In this document: positions 7,781-16,562 of the stretch, piece by piece
How the letters are laid out: each line of letters opens with the position of its first letter
How positions within the stretch are numbered: position 1 is the stretch's first letter
NCBI GenBank assembly: GCA_903835235.1
Contig: CAILMF010000020.1
Coordinates: 1 to 64,000, forward strand
DNA from: an uncultured Rhodospirillales bacterium
GTDB lineage: Bacteria > Pseudomonadota > Alphaproteobacteria > Acetobacterales > Acetobacteraceae
DNA length: 64,000 nucleotides
Direction: 5' to 3'
Notes under the pieces: model-generated
Databases searched by the model: none
What the model was told of the DNA's origin: nothing
The model's input: the letters and a program-made list of their open reading frames with translations, nothing else
Position numbers and translations under genes: made by a program

Positions 7781-8838
7781 GCACGGAGGAAGATGACCTC
7801 GCCGCCAGCTGGGGCGCAGCGCTGGAGCAGGAGGAAGGCGACCAGGCCGAGGCCAAGGCACCCGATGCGGCACGGGTGCTGAACCAGGCCGAGATCGACA
7901 GCCTGCTGGGCTTCGGTGGCGCGGCGGCGAAGGAAACCGACCAATCGGGCATCGAGCGGATCGTTTCCGCCGGGCTGGTTTCCTATGAACGCCTGCCGAT
8001 GCTGGAGATCGTGTTCGACCGCCTGGTGCGGATCATGAGCACGTCACTCCGCAACTTCACCAGCGACAACGTGGAAGTGGGCATCGACAGCATCGTGTCG
8101 CTGCGATTCGGGGACTACCTGAACAGCGTGCCGCTGCCGGCCATGCTGGCGGTGTTCAAGGTGGATGAGTGGGATAATTTCGGCCTGCTCGTCATCGACA
8201 GCGCGCTGATCTACTCCATCGTGGACGTACTGCTGGGCGGACGCCGCGGCACCGCGGCCATGCGGATTGAGGGCCGGCCCTACACCACCATCGAGCGCAC
8301 CTTGGTGGAGCGGCTGATCACCGTTGTGCTGAAGGACCTGTCGGACGCCTTCAGCCCGCTGACGCCGGTCACCTTCCGCTTTGAGCGGCTGGAGGTGAAT
8401 CCCCGCTTCGCCGCCATCTCCCGCCTCAGCAACGCCTGCATCCTCTCCAAGCTGCGGGTGGACATGGAGGATCGCGGCGGCCGGATCGAGCTGCTGCTGC
8501 CCTATGCCACGCTGGAGCCGGTGCGCGAGCTGCTGTTGCAGCAGTTCATGGGCGAGAAGTTCGGCCGTGACAGCATCTGGGAAACCCACCTGGCCGAGGA
8601 GCTGCGCCACACCGAGATGGCGCTGGACGTGGTGCTGGACGAGCAGACCATGCCGCTCTCGGTGATCATGGCGCTGAAGCCGGGCGACCGCATCACCCTG
8701 GGCTGCGCACCCGGCGCGCCGGTGCGGCTGCGCTGCGGCGACGTGATGATGTTCGAAGCCGAATTGGGCCGGCGGGAAAACCACCTGGCGGTGAAGATCG
8801 ACCGAGAATTGCGGCGTCGCGTGGGGGCCTCGGCATGA
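7777..8838 (+). CDS. fliM: Flagellar motor switch protein FliM
   Basis: FliM is part of the C-ring and receives CheY-phosphate. The 353-residue product carries the N-terminal CheY-binding motif VLNQAEIDSLLGFGG at about residues 29-43, then the CheC-like middle domain (GDYLNSVPLPAMLAVFKVDE, SIVDVLLGGRRG) and the C-terminal SpoA-like domain (VMALKPGDRITLGCAPGAPV, REN-H-L-A-V-K at the end). Residues 1-25 are an acidic extension. It overlaps fliL and the following DUF6468 gene by four bases each. fliG and fliN are not in this window. Confidence 0.96.
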   Translation: MSTEEDDLAASWGAALEQEEGDQAEAKAPDAARVLNQAEIDSLLGFGGAAAKETDQSGIERIVSAGLVSYERLPMLEIVFDRLVRIMSTSLRNFTSDNVEVGIDSIVSLRFGDYLNSVPLPAMLAVFKVDEWDNFGLLVIDSALIYSIVDVLLGGRRGTAAMRIEGRPYTTIERTLVERLITVVLKDLSDAFSPLTPVTFRFERLEVNPRFAAISRLSNACILSKLRVDMEDRGGRIELLLPYATLEPVRELLLQQFMGEKFGRDSIWETHLAEELRHTEMALDVVLDEQTMPLSVIMALKPGDRITLGCAPGAPVRLRCGDVMMFEAELGRRENHLAVKIDRELRRRVGASA

Positions 8839-9284
8839 GCTGGCTGGAATGGCTGCTGCAACTGGTGACCGTGGCGCTGTTGTTGGCCGCCATGCCCTTC
8901 GCGGTGAAGCTGCATCGGCGGCTGGGGGCGCTGCGCAAGGAAGGCGCGGTGTTCGAGGGCGGTGCCCAGGGGCTGGTGGAAGCGACACGCCAGGCTGAAT
9001 CGGCCTCGCTGCGGCTGCGCGCCTCGGCCGAGACCGCCGGGCGGCAGGTAGGCGAGAAGCTGGCCGGCGCGGAAGCGCTGCGCGACGACATGCGCTACCT
9101 GGTTGAACGGGCGGAATCGCTCGCCGACCGGCTGGAAGGGCTGCTGCGCCAGGGCCGTACCGTGGAGGCACCGCCGCCGCCCGCGCCGGTGGTACCGAAG
9201 GCCGAGGCGCCAGGCGCGCAGAGCCAGGCGGAACGCGACCTGATGCGCGCGCTGGTGCGCGGCAGCGCCGGAGGCAAGGGCTGA
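8835..9284 (+). CDS. DUF6468-type flagellar-locus membrane protein
   Basis: A 149-residue protein with one N-terminal membrane helix (WLLQLVTVALLLAAMPFAV), a short basic turn, and then a long alpha-helical, probably coiled-coil, cytoplasmic part rich in Glu, Arg, Ala and Ser. The C-terminus is Pro-rich (PPPPAPVVPKAEAP) and ends with a small helical tail. Alphaproteobacterial fliM-motE loci commonly carry a gene of this kind, classed as DUF6468; its role is not established. Coupling to fliM (ATGA overlap) and motE (TGATG overlap) indicates a motor-related job. The family name is recalled, not searched. Confidence 0.7.
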   Translation: MSWLEWLLQLVTVALLLAAMPFAVKLHRRLGALRKEGAVFEGGAQGLVEATRQAESASLRLRASAETAGRQVGEKLAGAEALRDDMRYLVERAESLADRLEGLLRQGRTVEAPPPPAPVVPKAEAPGAQSQAERDLMRALVRGSAGGKG

Positions 9285-9934
9285 TGCGCTGGCCTCGCCC
9301 GCGCCTGCTGCCGATGGCGCTTATCGCCATGACGCTGCTGCTGCCGGCCAAGCTGGCCAGCCTGCTGCGCGGCATGCCCGGTTCCGCCGTGCCGCGGGTG
9401 GAACTGGTGACGGAGGCCCGGGCCAGTGCGCCGGCTCCGGCCCCACCGCCACGCGCCGCCGCTCCCCCGCCGCCAGCTGCCGCGCCCGCTCCTCCGCCGG
9501 AGCCAACGCCCGACCAGCTGGCCGAGCGTGCGCTGCTGGAAAGCCTGCGTGGCCGCCGTGCCGAGATGGAGCAGCGCGAGCAGGCGTTGCAGCAGCGCGA
9601 GATGCTGCTGGCCGCGACCGAACGCCGGCTGACCCAGCGGCTGGAGGAGATGGCCACGTTGCAGCGGCGGCTTGAGGCCGTGCGCACCCAGGGCAGCGAG
9701 CGCGAGGAAGCCGGCTGGCGGCAGCTCGTCAAAACCTACGAGACGATGCGCCCGCGCGATGCCGCGGTGATCTTCGACGATCTGGAGATGGCCGTACTGG
9801 TCCAGGTGGTGGATCGCATGCGCGAAGCCAAGGTGGCGCCGATCCTTGGCGCCATGAAGCCCGACCGGGCCCGGCAGTTGACCACCGAGCTGGCGCATCA
9901 CCGCGCCCGCCCGCCCGAAACCTCCACACCATAG
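9284..9934 (+). CDS. motE: Flagellar motor protein MotE (MgtE-N-like)
   Basis: MotE is a periplasmic chaperone for the stator protein MotC in alphaproteobacteria and has an MgtE-N-like domain. The 216-residue product has an N-terminal membrane anchor or signal (LLPMALIAMTLLLPAKLASLL), a Pro/Ala-rich linker (about residues 45-75), a coiled coil (MEQREQALQQREMLLAATER) and a C-terminal MgtE-N-like helical domain. The last contains YETMRPRDAAVIFDDLEMAV and VVDRMREAKVAPILGAM. It sits between the DUF6468 gene and cheY. No motC or motB is present here. The family assignment is good; the exact functional transfer is inferred. Confidence 0.82.
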   Translation: MRWPRPRLLPMALIAMTLLLPAKLASLLRGMPGSAVPRVELVTEARASAPAPAPPPRAAAPPPPAAAPAPPPEPTPDQLAERALLESLRGRRAEMEQREQALQQREMLLAATERRLTQRLEEMATLQRRLEAVRTQGSEREEAGWRQLVKTYETMRPRDAAVIFDDLEMAVLVQVVDRMREAKVAPILGAMKPDRARQLTTELAHHRARPPETSTP

Positions 9935-9950
9935 GAAGCGGTGAGTAGCG

Positions 9951-10331
9951 ATGGACAAGAACTTGAACGTCCTGATCGTGGATGACTACAAGACCATGCT
10001 CAGGATCATCCGCAATCTGCTGAAGCAGCTGGAATTCGACAATGTCGAGGAGGCCAGCGACGGGCAGGAAGCGCTTTCCAAGCTGCGCACCGGCAATTTC
10101 GGGCTGGTGATCTCGGACTGGAACATGGCGCCGATGACCGGGCTGGACCTGCTGAAGGAGGTCCGTGCCGATGCCCGGCTGAAGGAAACGCCGTTCATCA
10201 TGATCACGGCGGAAAGCAAGACCGAGAACGTGGTCGCGGCCAAGCAGGCCGGCGTGTCCAACTACATCGTCAAGCCGTTCAACGCGGAAACGCTGCGCGA
10301 CAAGATCGAGAAGGTGCTGGGGCATGCCTGA
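9951..10331 (+). CDS. cheY: Chemotaxis response regulator CheY
   Basis: A single receiver domain of 126 residues with no output domain. Acidic residues D11 and D12, phosphoacceptor D56 (VISDWNMAP), T86 and K108 (NYIVKPF) are all present. CheY-phosphate binds FliM and changes the direction or speed of flagellar rotation. Its place between motE and cheZ, in the same operon as fliM, supports a motor role over a general response regulator. The start follows a GGAAGCGGTGAG ribosome-binding region; its end overlaps cheZ by eight bases. Confidence 0.93.
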   Translation: MDKNLNVLIVDDYKTMLRIIRNLLKQLEFDNVEEASDGQEALSKLRTGNFGLVISDWNMAPMTGLDLLKEVRADARLKETPFIMITAESKTENVVAAKQAGVSNYIVKPFNAETLRDKIEKVLGHA

Positions 10332-10899
10332 CGGAAACCCACCCGACCAGATCGAAGCCGCGGTGCGCGCGGTGCTCGGCACGCTCTCGGGCGACCTCAC
10401 GGTCACCGAAGCCGCGCTGCTCGGCGAGCTTGAGGCGCTGGGTCGCGAGGTCAAGCGCGCCAAGAGCGAGATCGCCGCGCTCAGCGTGGAGGACATCAAC
10501 GAAAGCCACATCCCCGCGGCGACGGATGAGCTGGATGCGGTGGTGGAGCATACCGCCACCGCGACCAACGAGATCCTGGACGCCTGCGAGACGCTGGAAG
10601 CGTTGCAGTCCAAGCTGGACGACGGCAGCGCCCAGGCGCTCGGCAACGCGGTCACGCGCATCTATGAGGCCTGCAGCTTCCAGGACATCACCGGGCAACG
10701 CATCGCCAAGGTGGTCTCGGCGCTGAAGGCGATCGAGGCACGGGTGGCGGCGGTGACCGGCAGCTTCTCCAGCCTGCCGGCCACGGTCGGCAAGAAGGCG
10801 GATGCAACCGAGGGCGAGCAACTGGCCAATGGCCCGCAGCTGCCGACCAACGCCAGCAGCCAGGCCGACATCGACAAGCTGCTGGCGAGCTTCGACTGA
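10324..10899 (+). CDS. cheZ: CheY-phosphate phosphatase CheZ
   Basis: CheZ dephosphorylates CheY. The 191-residue mostly helical protein contains the catalytic helix motif YEACSFQDITGQRI with D121 and Q125, matching the catalytic Asp-Gln pair of known CheZ proteins (QDLTGQ in enterics). Its C-terminus, ASSQADIDKLLASFD, resembles the CheY-binding tail of CheZ. It overlaps cheY by eight bases and the next gene by one (TGATG), so kinase-signal termination is encoded with the motor genes. No che receptor or kinase genes are in the window. Confidence 0.92.
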   Translation: MPDGNPPDQIEAAVRAVLGTLSGDLTVTEAALLGELEALGREVKRAKSEIAALSVEDINESHIPAATDELDAVVEHTATATNEILDACETLEALQSKLDDGSAQALGNAVTRIYEACSFQDITGQRIAKVVSALKAIEARVAAVTGSFSSLPATVGKKADATEGEQLANGPQLPTNASSQADIDKLLASFD

Positions 10900-13800
10900 T
10901 GCGCGGCGGCCCCCCGGCGCTGGCGTTGCTGCTGCTGCTGACAGCCGGGCAGGCGGGGGCGCAGGAACAGCGCCTGCCGCTTCGCACCGGCGAGCATCCC
11001 GGCCGCAGCCGCCTGGTGCTGGACTGGCCGCGCAAGCCCGAATACCAGGCCGAGCAGACCGGCGACCGGCTGCTGCTGCGGCTGCCGGCCGGGGTGGTTC
11101 CGGCGTTGGATGCCAATGGCCGCTTGGCGCGCAACGTGGTGGGCATGGCCCGCGTGCCGGAAGGGCTGCTGCTGACGCTGCGGCCCGGCGTGCGCGTGCG
11201 GCACTTCACCATGGACAACAGGCTGGTGCTGGACCTCAGCGACCCCGGCGCCGAGCCGGAGGCGCAACCACGCATCGCCGAGCCGGAAGCGCCTCGCCGC
11301 GTCGCGGAACCCCGTGTCGCCGAAGCCGCACCGGCGCCGCGTGGCCGCCGCGCGCGGCCCGAGGCGGCGGCGGAGCCACCCACCCGTGCTGCCGTCGTCA
11401 CGCCCGCCCCTGCGCCAGTCGCGCCGCCGCCCGCGGCCCCGCCGGCGGTGCCAGCCGCTGTGGCCGCGGTGCCGGTGCCGGCAGCGGTGGCAGCGGTGCC
11501 GTCACCCGCCAGCGCACCGCAGGTGTTGCGGCAGCCGCCGGCCGCCCGCCCGGCGCCAACGCCGCGGGAGCCGATCTTCACCGCCGCCCCGCGCGAGGCG
11601 CCAAGCCAGCTCAACCTGCCGGCCCCGGCGCCTGGTGCACCGGTGCCGACGGCAGCCGCGGTTGTCGCTGCCATGTCCCCCCCGCTCACCGAGCCAGCCG
11701 TAAGGACCGCGCCCGTGGCGGTGCTGGCGCCGCTCACCGCCTTGCCGGTGCGGGTCATCGCCGCAGCGGGGCAACCGCCGGCGCTGCACCTGCCCTATGT
11801 CGAGGCCCCGGGCGCCGCGGTCCTCCGGCGTGGCGATACCTTGCTGCTGGCCTTCGCTTCAACCCAGCCGCTGGACCTTGCGGCGGTGCGCTCCACGCCG
11901 CTCTTCGCCCCGCTGGAGGCGTTGAGCGTGCCCGGCGGCGTTGTGCTGCGCTTGCCGCTGGCGGCGCCGGCCGCCGTGCGTGCGCGGCGGGAAGGTCCTG
12001 GCTGGGTGCTGCAATTCACCCGGGGCGATGAACGCCGTGACGGCGAGGCTGAGCCGCGCGCCCTGGCGCCCGAAGCCGTCGCGGGCACGCCGCCACGCTT
12101 TGTGCTGCGCGCCGCCAAGCCGGGCGTGACGCTGAACCTGACCGACCCGGAGACCGGCCTTCCCCTGCTGCTGGGCACGGTGCAGGAAGCCGGGCAACGG
12201 GTGCCCCTGTCGCGCAGCCTGGCCGAGTTCGAACTGCCGCCGACGCAGCTTGGCCTGGCGGTGCTGGCGCGGGCGGACAGCGTCACGCTGGCGCCGCAGT
12301 CGGACCGCTTCGTCATCGGCGCCGCCGGTGGCGCGCGACTGGCGCTGGACCCGGCGGTGGCCACGCCTGTTGGTGGGGCGCCGGCGATGACCCGCAGCTT
12401 CGACCTGGCTGCGGCAAGCGTGCCGGCCCTGCTGAACCGGCTGCGCGGCCAGCAGCGCGGCATTGCCGGCGCCGCACCGCTGGCCCGGGCGCCGGCACGG
12501 CGCGACACCGCGGAAACCCTGCTGGCGCTGGGCATGGGCCAGGAAGCGCAGGCCATGGCCAGCCTGGCGATGGCGGAGGACCCGGCGGCCGCGGCGGACC
12601 CGCGCACCATCGGGTTGGCGGCAGCGGGCGCCGTGCTGGCGGGGCGCGTTGCCGATGCCAGCCCGCTGCGCGATGGCGGCCTGCCGGATACCGATGAAGC
12701 CACCCTTTGGCGCGCCGCCCTGGCCATGCAGGAAGGCCAGCCGGAGCGCGCCGCCGCCGGCTTTGCGGCGACGTTGCCGCTGCTGCTGGATTATCCTCTC
12801 CCCTTGCGCGAGCGTTTGCTGCCGCTGGCCGCGGAAGCGCTGGCCGAGGCAGGCGAAACGGCGGCGCTGACGCAGTTGTTGGCGGCCGTGCCCGAAGGGT
12901 TGCCACTGCCGCGCGCCATGCTGCTTCAGGCCCAGGGCAAGCCGGCCGAGGCCTTGGCAGGATACAACGCTGTCGCCACCGGCAATGACCGGCGGGCGCG
13001 GGCCTTGGCGCTGCGGCGTGCGATTGACCTGCGGCTGCAAACCGGGGCGCTGGACGCCGCCGGGGCCGCCAAGGCGATGGATTCCATCCTGTTCGCCTGG
13101 CGCGGCGACGCGGTGGAGGTGGCGGCGCGCAAGCGCCTGGCGGAGCTGCGCATTTTGGCCAAGGCCCCGCGTGAGGCGCTGGCCCTGCTGCAGGAAACCG
13201 CCGCCCTGTTCCCCGAGCAGGCGGTGGCGCTGCGCCCGGCCATGGTCACCGCGCTGCTGGCGGCGCTGCGCGACGAACCGCCGGTGGCCGCGGTTTCACT
13301 GCACGACGCCAATGCCGAGTTGCTGCAAGGCGATGCCCGGGCCGAGGAAGCGGCGCTGGTGCTGGCGGACCGGCTCGTCTCGCTGGACCTGACCGACCGC
13401 GCCGGCACCCTGCTGGCCCGCGCCGCGGACCGCGCCACCGAACCCACCCAGCGCGCCTCGCTGGGGCTGCGCCTGGCCGCGCTGAAGCTGGACGAAGGCA
13501 ACGCCGCTGCGGCGCTGGCGGCGCTGGAATCGACCAAGGGGGAAGCGCTGCCGGAACCACTGTCGCGCGAGCGGGTGGTGCTGGCGGCCCGGGCCGAGGC
13601 GCGGCGCGGCAACCTGGCCCGCGCGGTGGAGGGCCTTGAAGCTCTGGGCGAGGCCGGTGCGGCACCGCTTTCGGAGTTGCAGGCCGAGGCCCAGGACTGG
13701 CCGGCGGCGGCGGCAGCCGGCGCGCGGGTGCTGGCGGCGCTGCCACCGGTGCCCGCGGTGCTGAACGCGGACCAGCAGCGCAGCCTGCTGCGCCAGGCCG

Positions 13801-14021
13801 CCTTCCTGGTGCTGGCCGGCGACGAGGCTGGCCTGGCGGCGCTGCGGCCCCTGGCGGCGCGGCTGCCCGCGGGGCCGCTGGCCGAGGGTTTCGGCGCGCT
13901 GACAGCGGAAGCGCTGAAGGGACTGGCCGACCTGCCGAGGCTATCCCGTGAACAGCAGCTTTTCCGGAACCTGCCCAGAAGGCTGGAGGCATTGCGGGCT
14001 GGCGCGCCGGTTACGCGGTAG
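10899..14021 (+). CDS. Large secreted AMIN-like/TPR-like protein of the flagellar operon
   Basis: A 1040-residue protein with a signal peptide (MRGGPPALALLLLLTAGQAG, then AQ). Residues about 25-115 resemble a beta-rich AMIN-type module (SRLVLDWPRKPEYQAEQTGD, LLLTLRPGVRVRHFTMDN). A Pro/Ala/Arg-rich linker spans about 120-290. A second beta-rich module may follow (about 295-380). The C-terminal half is a long alpha-helical array compatible with degenerate tetratricopeptide-type repeats, rich in Ala and Leu. It overlaps cheZ (TGATG) and is the last gene of the fliL operon. The structure suggests a periplasmic scaffold, perhaps binding peptidoglycan near the motor. I do not recognise a named family. 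Confidence 0.75.
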   Translation: MRGGPPALALLLLLTAGQAGAQEQRLPLRTGEHPGRSRLVLDWPRKPEYQAEQTGDRLLLRLPAGVVPALDANGRLARNVVGMARVPEGLLLTLRPGVRVRHFTMDNRLVLDLSDPGAEPEAQPRIAEPEAPRRVAEPRVAEAAPAPRGRRARPEAAAEPPTRAAVVTPAPAPVAPPPAAPPAVPAAVAAVPVPAAVAAVPSPASAPQVLRQPPAARPAPTPREPIFTAAPREAPSQLNLPAPAPGAPVPTAAAVVAAMSPPLTEPAVRTAPVAVLAPLTALPVRVIAAAGQPPALHLPYVEAPGAAVLRRGDTLLLAFASTQPLDLAAVRSTPLFAPLEALSVPGGVVLRLPLAAPAAVRARREGPGWVLQFTRGDERRDGEAEPRALAPEAVAGTPPRFVLRAAKPGVTLNLTDPETGLPLLLGTVQEAGQRVPLSRSLAEFELPPTQLGLAVLARADSVTLAPQSDRFVIGAAGGARLALDPAVATPVGGAPAMTRSFDLAAASVPALLNRLRGQQRGIAGAAPLARAPARRDTAETLLALGMGQEAQAMASLAMAEDPAAAADPRTIGLAAAGAVLAGRVADASPLRDGGLPDTDEATLWRAALAMQEGQPERAAAGFAATLPLLLDYPLPLRERLLPLAAEALAEAGETAALTQLLAAVPEGLPLPRAMLLQAQGKPAEALAGYNAVATGNDRRARALALRRAIDLRLQTGALDAAGAAKAMDSILFAWRGDAVEVAARKRLAELRILAKAPREALALLQETAALFPEQAVALRPAMVTALLAALRDEPPVAAVSLHDANAELLQGDARAEEAALVLADRLVSLDLTDRAGTLLARAADRATEPTQRASLGLRLAALKLDEGNAAAALAALESTKGEALPEPLSRERVVLAARAEARRGNLARAVEGLEALGEAGAAPLSELQAEAQDWPAAAAAGARVLAALPPVPAVLNADQQRSLLRQAAFLVLAGDEAGLAALRPLAARLPAGPLAEGFGALTAEALKGLADLPRLSREQQLFRNLPRRLEALRAGAPVTR

Positions 14022-14028
14022 GGAACCG

Positions 14029-14047
14029 GCTACCCCCGGGGGGTAGC
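14029..14047. other. Stem-loop after the flagellar operon
   Basis: GCTACCCC (14029-14036) pairs with GGGGTAGC (14040-14047) just past the stop of the 1040-residue protein. It is followed by a run of A, not T, so it is not a canonical intrinsic terminator on the plus strand. It could be a Rho-dependent 3' end or part of the speD leader. Confidence 0.4.
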
Positions 14048-14177
14048 GGGAAAAAATATTGGGGCAGGGGGCTAAATTCACTTGCACCCTGGGGTCCAGT
14101 GCCTCATATGCGCCCCCCGTTGACCTGATCGATACCCGATCACCAAGGTCATCTGCTGGTGCGAAAGGGGCCCTGCT

Positions 14178-14630
14178 ATGGACGCTTCCATCACACTGGG
14201 GATGGTCTCGGATCTTCCGAGCGAAGCCCAGATGTCTGACTCCTCCACGACCGAGGCGAAGGACTATTTTGTTGTACGTGATGGCGTGAAGTTCGCCGGC
14301 ACGCACCTGATCATCGACCTTTGGGATGCCACCAACCTGGCCGACCCCGAGCATATCGATGCGGTGCTGCGCGAGGCGGCGATCGCTACCGGTGCGACGA
14401 TCCTGCATGGGCACTTCCACCACTTCGGGCCGAACTCCGGCGTCTCCGGCGTGCTGGTGCTGGCCGAGAGCCATGTGTCGATCCACACCTGGCCGGAACG
14501 CGACTACGCGGCGCTGGACATCTTTGTGTGCGGCGCCTGCAACCCGTATCTGGCGCTGCCGGTGCTGAAGAAGGGCTTCCAGCCCGGCAGCATCCAACTG
14601 AACGAGCACAAGCGCGGCATGGTTGGCTGA
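14178..14630 (+). CDS. speD: S-adenosylmethionine decarboxylase proenzyme SpeD
   Basis: SpeD makes decarboxylated SAM, the aminopropyl donor for spermidine. The proenzyme self-cleaves to create a pyruvoyl cofactor. The motif LAESHVSIHTWPE holds the cleavage site between E97 and S98, with H99 next to it. GHFHHFGP and the catalytic C in FVCGACNP are also present. At 150 residues it is slightly longer than usual because of an N-terminal extension of about 25 residues; M19 is a possible alternative start. AAAGGGG precedes the chosen ATG. It is followed by a clear terminator and then speE. Confidence 0.95.
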   Translation: MDASITLGMVSDLPSEAQMSDSSTTEAKDYFVVRDGVKFAGTHLIIDLWDATNLADPEHIDAVLREAAIATGATILHGHFHHFGPNSGVSGVLVLAESHVSIHTWPERDYAALDIFVCGACNPYLALPVLKKGFQPGSIQLNEHKRGMVG

Positions 14631-14654
14631 CACATAGCCGAGCGTGAAGGAACC

Positions 14655-14689
14655 AAGGCCGGGCCTTAGGGTCCGGCCTTTCTTCTTTT
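14655..14689 (+). terminator. Intrinsic terminator after speD
   Basis: AAGGCCGG (14655-14662) pairs with CCGGCCTT (14673-14680) across a 10-base loop and is followed by the T-rich TTTCTTCTTTT. This is the standard intrinsic terminator form. It suggests speE has its own promoter downstream or depends on read-through. Confidence 0.85.
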
Positions 14690-14762
14690 GGTGGTCGGGT
14701 CGCCAAGGGGCCGCAGGGCCCGGCGGCGAGAATCCGTCCACACGATCTTGGGGGTAGCAGAC

Positions 14763-15629
14763 ATGGCCACTGATTCTTGGATCAACGAATCGCTCTACGC
14801 CGAATGGGGCCAGCGCTTCCTGGTGAAGCGCGAACTCGCCCGCGTGCAGAGCGACTTCCAGGACATCGTGATCTTCGAGAGCTTCACCCATGGCCGGGTG
14901 ATGGTGCTCGATGGCGTCATCCAGATCACCGAGGGCGATGAGTTCTCCTATCAGGAGATGATCACCCACGTGCCGCTGCTGGCGCATGGCGATGCCAAGC
15001 GCGTGCTGATCATCGGTGCCGGCGACGGCGGCGTGCTGAAGCGCGTGCTGCAGCACAAGGGCGTGCAGGAAGCCGTGATGGTCGAGATCGACGGCGAGGT
15101 GATCCGGCTGTGCAAGGAGCACATGCCGAACATCGCCGGCGACGCCTGGGTGAACCCGCGCGCCAACGTCATCGTCGGCGACGGCATCGACTATGTGCGA
15201 AAGGCGGCCACCGGCAGCTTCGATGCCATCATCGTCGACAGCACGGACCCGATTGGCGTCGGCGAGGTGCTGTTCACCGACGAGTTCTACGAGAACTGCG
15301 CCCGCATCCTGGGTGATCGCGGCGTCATCGTGAACCAGTGCGGCGTGCCGGCCATGCAGGCCGACGAACTGCGCGAGACCAGCCTGCGCCGCGGCAAGTT
15401 CTTCCCGGACATTTATGCGTACGTCGCGGCGGTGCCGACCTATGTCGGCGGCTTCATGACGCTGGGTTGGTCGGCCAAGGACGCCACCATGCGTCAGCAC
15501 GACGTGGCGACGATCCGCGCGCGGGCTGAAGCCGCCGGTATCCTCGGCAAGACCGAGTATTGGACGCCGGAGATCCACTGCGGCGCCTTCAACCTGCCGC
15601 CCTACATCTCTCGGCACCTGCCGAAGTAG
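14763..15629 (+). CDS. speE: Spermidine synthase SpeE (polyamine aminopropyltransferase)
   Basis: SpeE transfers the aminopropyl group from decarboxylated SAM to putrescine. The 288-residue protein has the glycine-rich nucleotide-binding motif LIIGAGDGGVLKRVLQH, the following acidic VEIDGEVI, and the catalytic IIVDSTDPIGVGEVLF region. The C-terminus keeps WTPEIHCGAFNLP. The ATG at 14763 is preceded by GGGGGTAG at suitable spacing; the frame is open further upstream but without family similarity. Gene order speD-speE shows a complete SAM-to-spermidine branch; putrescine supply genes are not in the window. Confidence 0.96.
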   Translation: MATDSWINESLYAEWGQRFLVKRELARVQSDFQDIVIFESFTHGRVMVLDGVIQITEGDEFSYQEMITHVPLLAHGDAKRVLIIGAGDGGVLKRVLQHKGVQEAVMVEIDGEVIRLCKEHMPNIAGDAWVNPRANVIVGDGIDYVRKAATGSFDAIIVDSTDPIGVGEVLFTDEFYENCARILGDRGVIVNQCGVPAMQADELRETSLRRGKFFPDIYAYVAAVPTYVGGFMTLGWSAKDATMRQHDVATIRARAEAAGILGKTEYWTPEIHCGAFNLPPYISRHLPK

Positions 15630-15634
15630 GTCGC

Positions 15635-15658
15635 GGCGCGGGCCGCAACGCCCGCGCC
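15635..15658 (+). terminator. GC stem-loop after speE
   Basis: GGCGCGGGC (15635-15643) and GCCCGCGCC (15650-15658) are perfect complements with a 6-base loop, starting six bases past the speE stop. There is no T tract, so it is a likely but non-canonical 3' end. Confidence 0.6.
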
Positions 15659-15792
15659 ATGCGATACGGCCGCTGCCTGTGCAGCCTTCTACCGTGCGGT
15701 CGCTCCACTGGTGGGATCACCATGGGCGACCTGGTCCGCGCTTCGGCGCGTACCGCTGGGCGAGGCGCGGGGCGGCGGCCGTTTCCGCCGGG

Positions 15793-15818
15793 CGGTGGCG
15801 GGGCAGGCCCCGCCACCG
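15793..15818 (-). terminator. Strong stem-loop after the first GH16 gene
   Basis: CGGTGGCGGGGC (15793-15804) is the exact complement of GCCCCGCCACCG (15807-15818), a 12-bp stem closing a tiny loop. It begins seven bases downstream of the stop codon of the leftward GH16-like gene, so it is the probable transcript end. Confidence 0.7.
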
Positions 15819-15824
15819 TTCAGG

Positions 15825-16562
15825 TCACAGGTGCCACTGGCCCGTCGCGTAGTAGTTGGCCATCACGGTCGCGGCCAGCGTGTCCCAGTCGATGTTGCCA
15901 TTCGCCAGCAGCGGTTCGCCCAGCGCATTCACCTTCGACTCGGTGGTGTGGACCACGCTGGTCAACAGGGCGGTCACGCTGGGGGTGGCAACGCTGCCAC
16001 CCAGCGGCACGTAGTCCACCTGGCTCACCGTGATCGACGTGTTGTCGTTGGTGTTCAGGAAGCCGATCGTGTTGTTCATGCCGCCATGGGCGTAGTCCAC
16101 CGGCACGTGGTCGGTGAAAGTCGCCTGGGTCTTGCCATCGACATTGATGGTGATCCTGCCGGGCTCCCAGACCATCTGGTATTCGTGCCAGGCATTGGGC
16201 GTGACACTGTCGAAGATCTTGCCGACATAGCTGTCGCCGCCATTGTCCCAGTGCACGGTGGCGTATTGCTGCCCGCCGCCATTCGGCAGCAGCTCCACCA
16301 GGTCCATCTCCTGCCCAGGCCAGTGATTGTCGCCAGGCCACATGACAATGGCGGGGCCAGGCTGGTTGCCCGTCAGCTTGGCTTCGACCGTATAGGTGCC
16401 GTAGCCATGGCCGGAGGACGGGCCGGTGGCCCATTCCATCATCGCGGAGACGCCTGCCAGCGTGACCTGGCCGGGGACCGAGGTATCGATATTCCAGGCG
16501 TTGGTGATGGTACCGAAGCCGTTGTTGAAATTGATGCTCAGCGCATCGTTGCCGTTGGCCAT
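15825..16562 (-). CDS. GH16-fold glycoside hydrolase-like protein, leaderless, with C-terminal DW-ATG motif
   Basis: A 245-residue protein. The GH16 active-site pattern appears as WPGQEMDLVE, with E85 (nucleophile), D87 and E90 (acid/base), in a jelly-roll context (GTYTVEAKLTGNQPGPAIVM before; WHEYQMVWEPGRITINVDG after). GH16 enzymes cleave beta-1,3/1,4-glucans or galactans. The start MANGNDALSI follows a good AAGGA site and has no signal peptide. The last 22 residues (starting IDWDTLAA, ending ATGQWHL) match a repeated C-terminal module in the neighbouring paralogue. That points to a shared sorting or binding tail. Substrate and export route are unknown. Confidence 0.8.
   Translation of the reverse strand: MANGNDALSINFNNGFGTITNAWNIDTSVPGQVTLAGVSAMMEWATGPSSGHGYGTYTVEAKLTGNQPGPAIVMWPGDNHWPGQEMDLVELLPNGGGQQYATVHWDNGGDSYVGKIFDSVTPNAWHEYQMVWEPGRITINVDGKTQATFTDHVPVDYAHGGMNNTIGFLNTNDNTSITVSQVDYVPLGGSVATPSVTALLTSVVHTTESKVNALGEPLLANGNIDWDTLAATVMANYYATGQWHL

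Noticed and set aside
14029-14177. Possible riboswitch in the speD leader
   Set aside because: Only a simple stem-loop is visible and I recognise no conserved aptamer; it is listed as a plain stem-loop.
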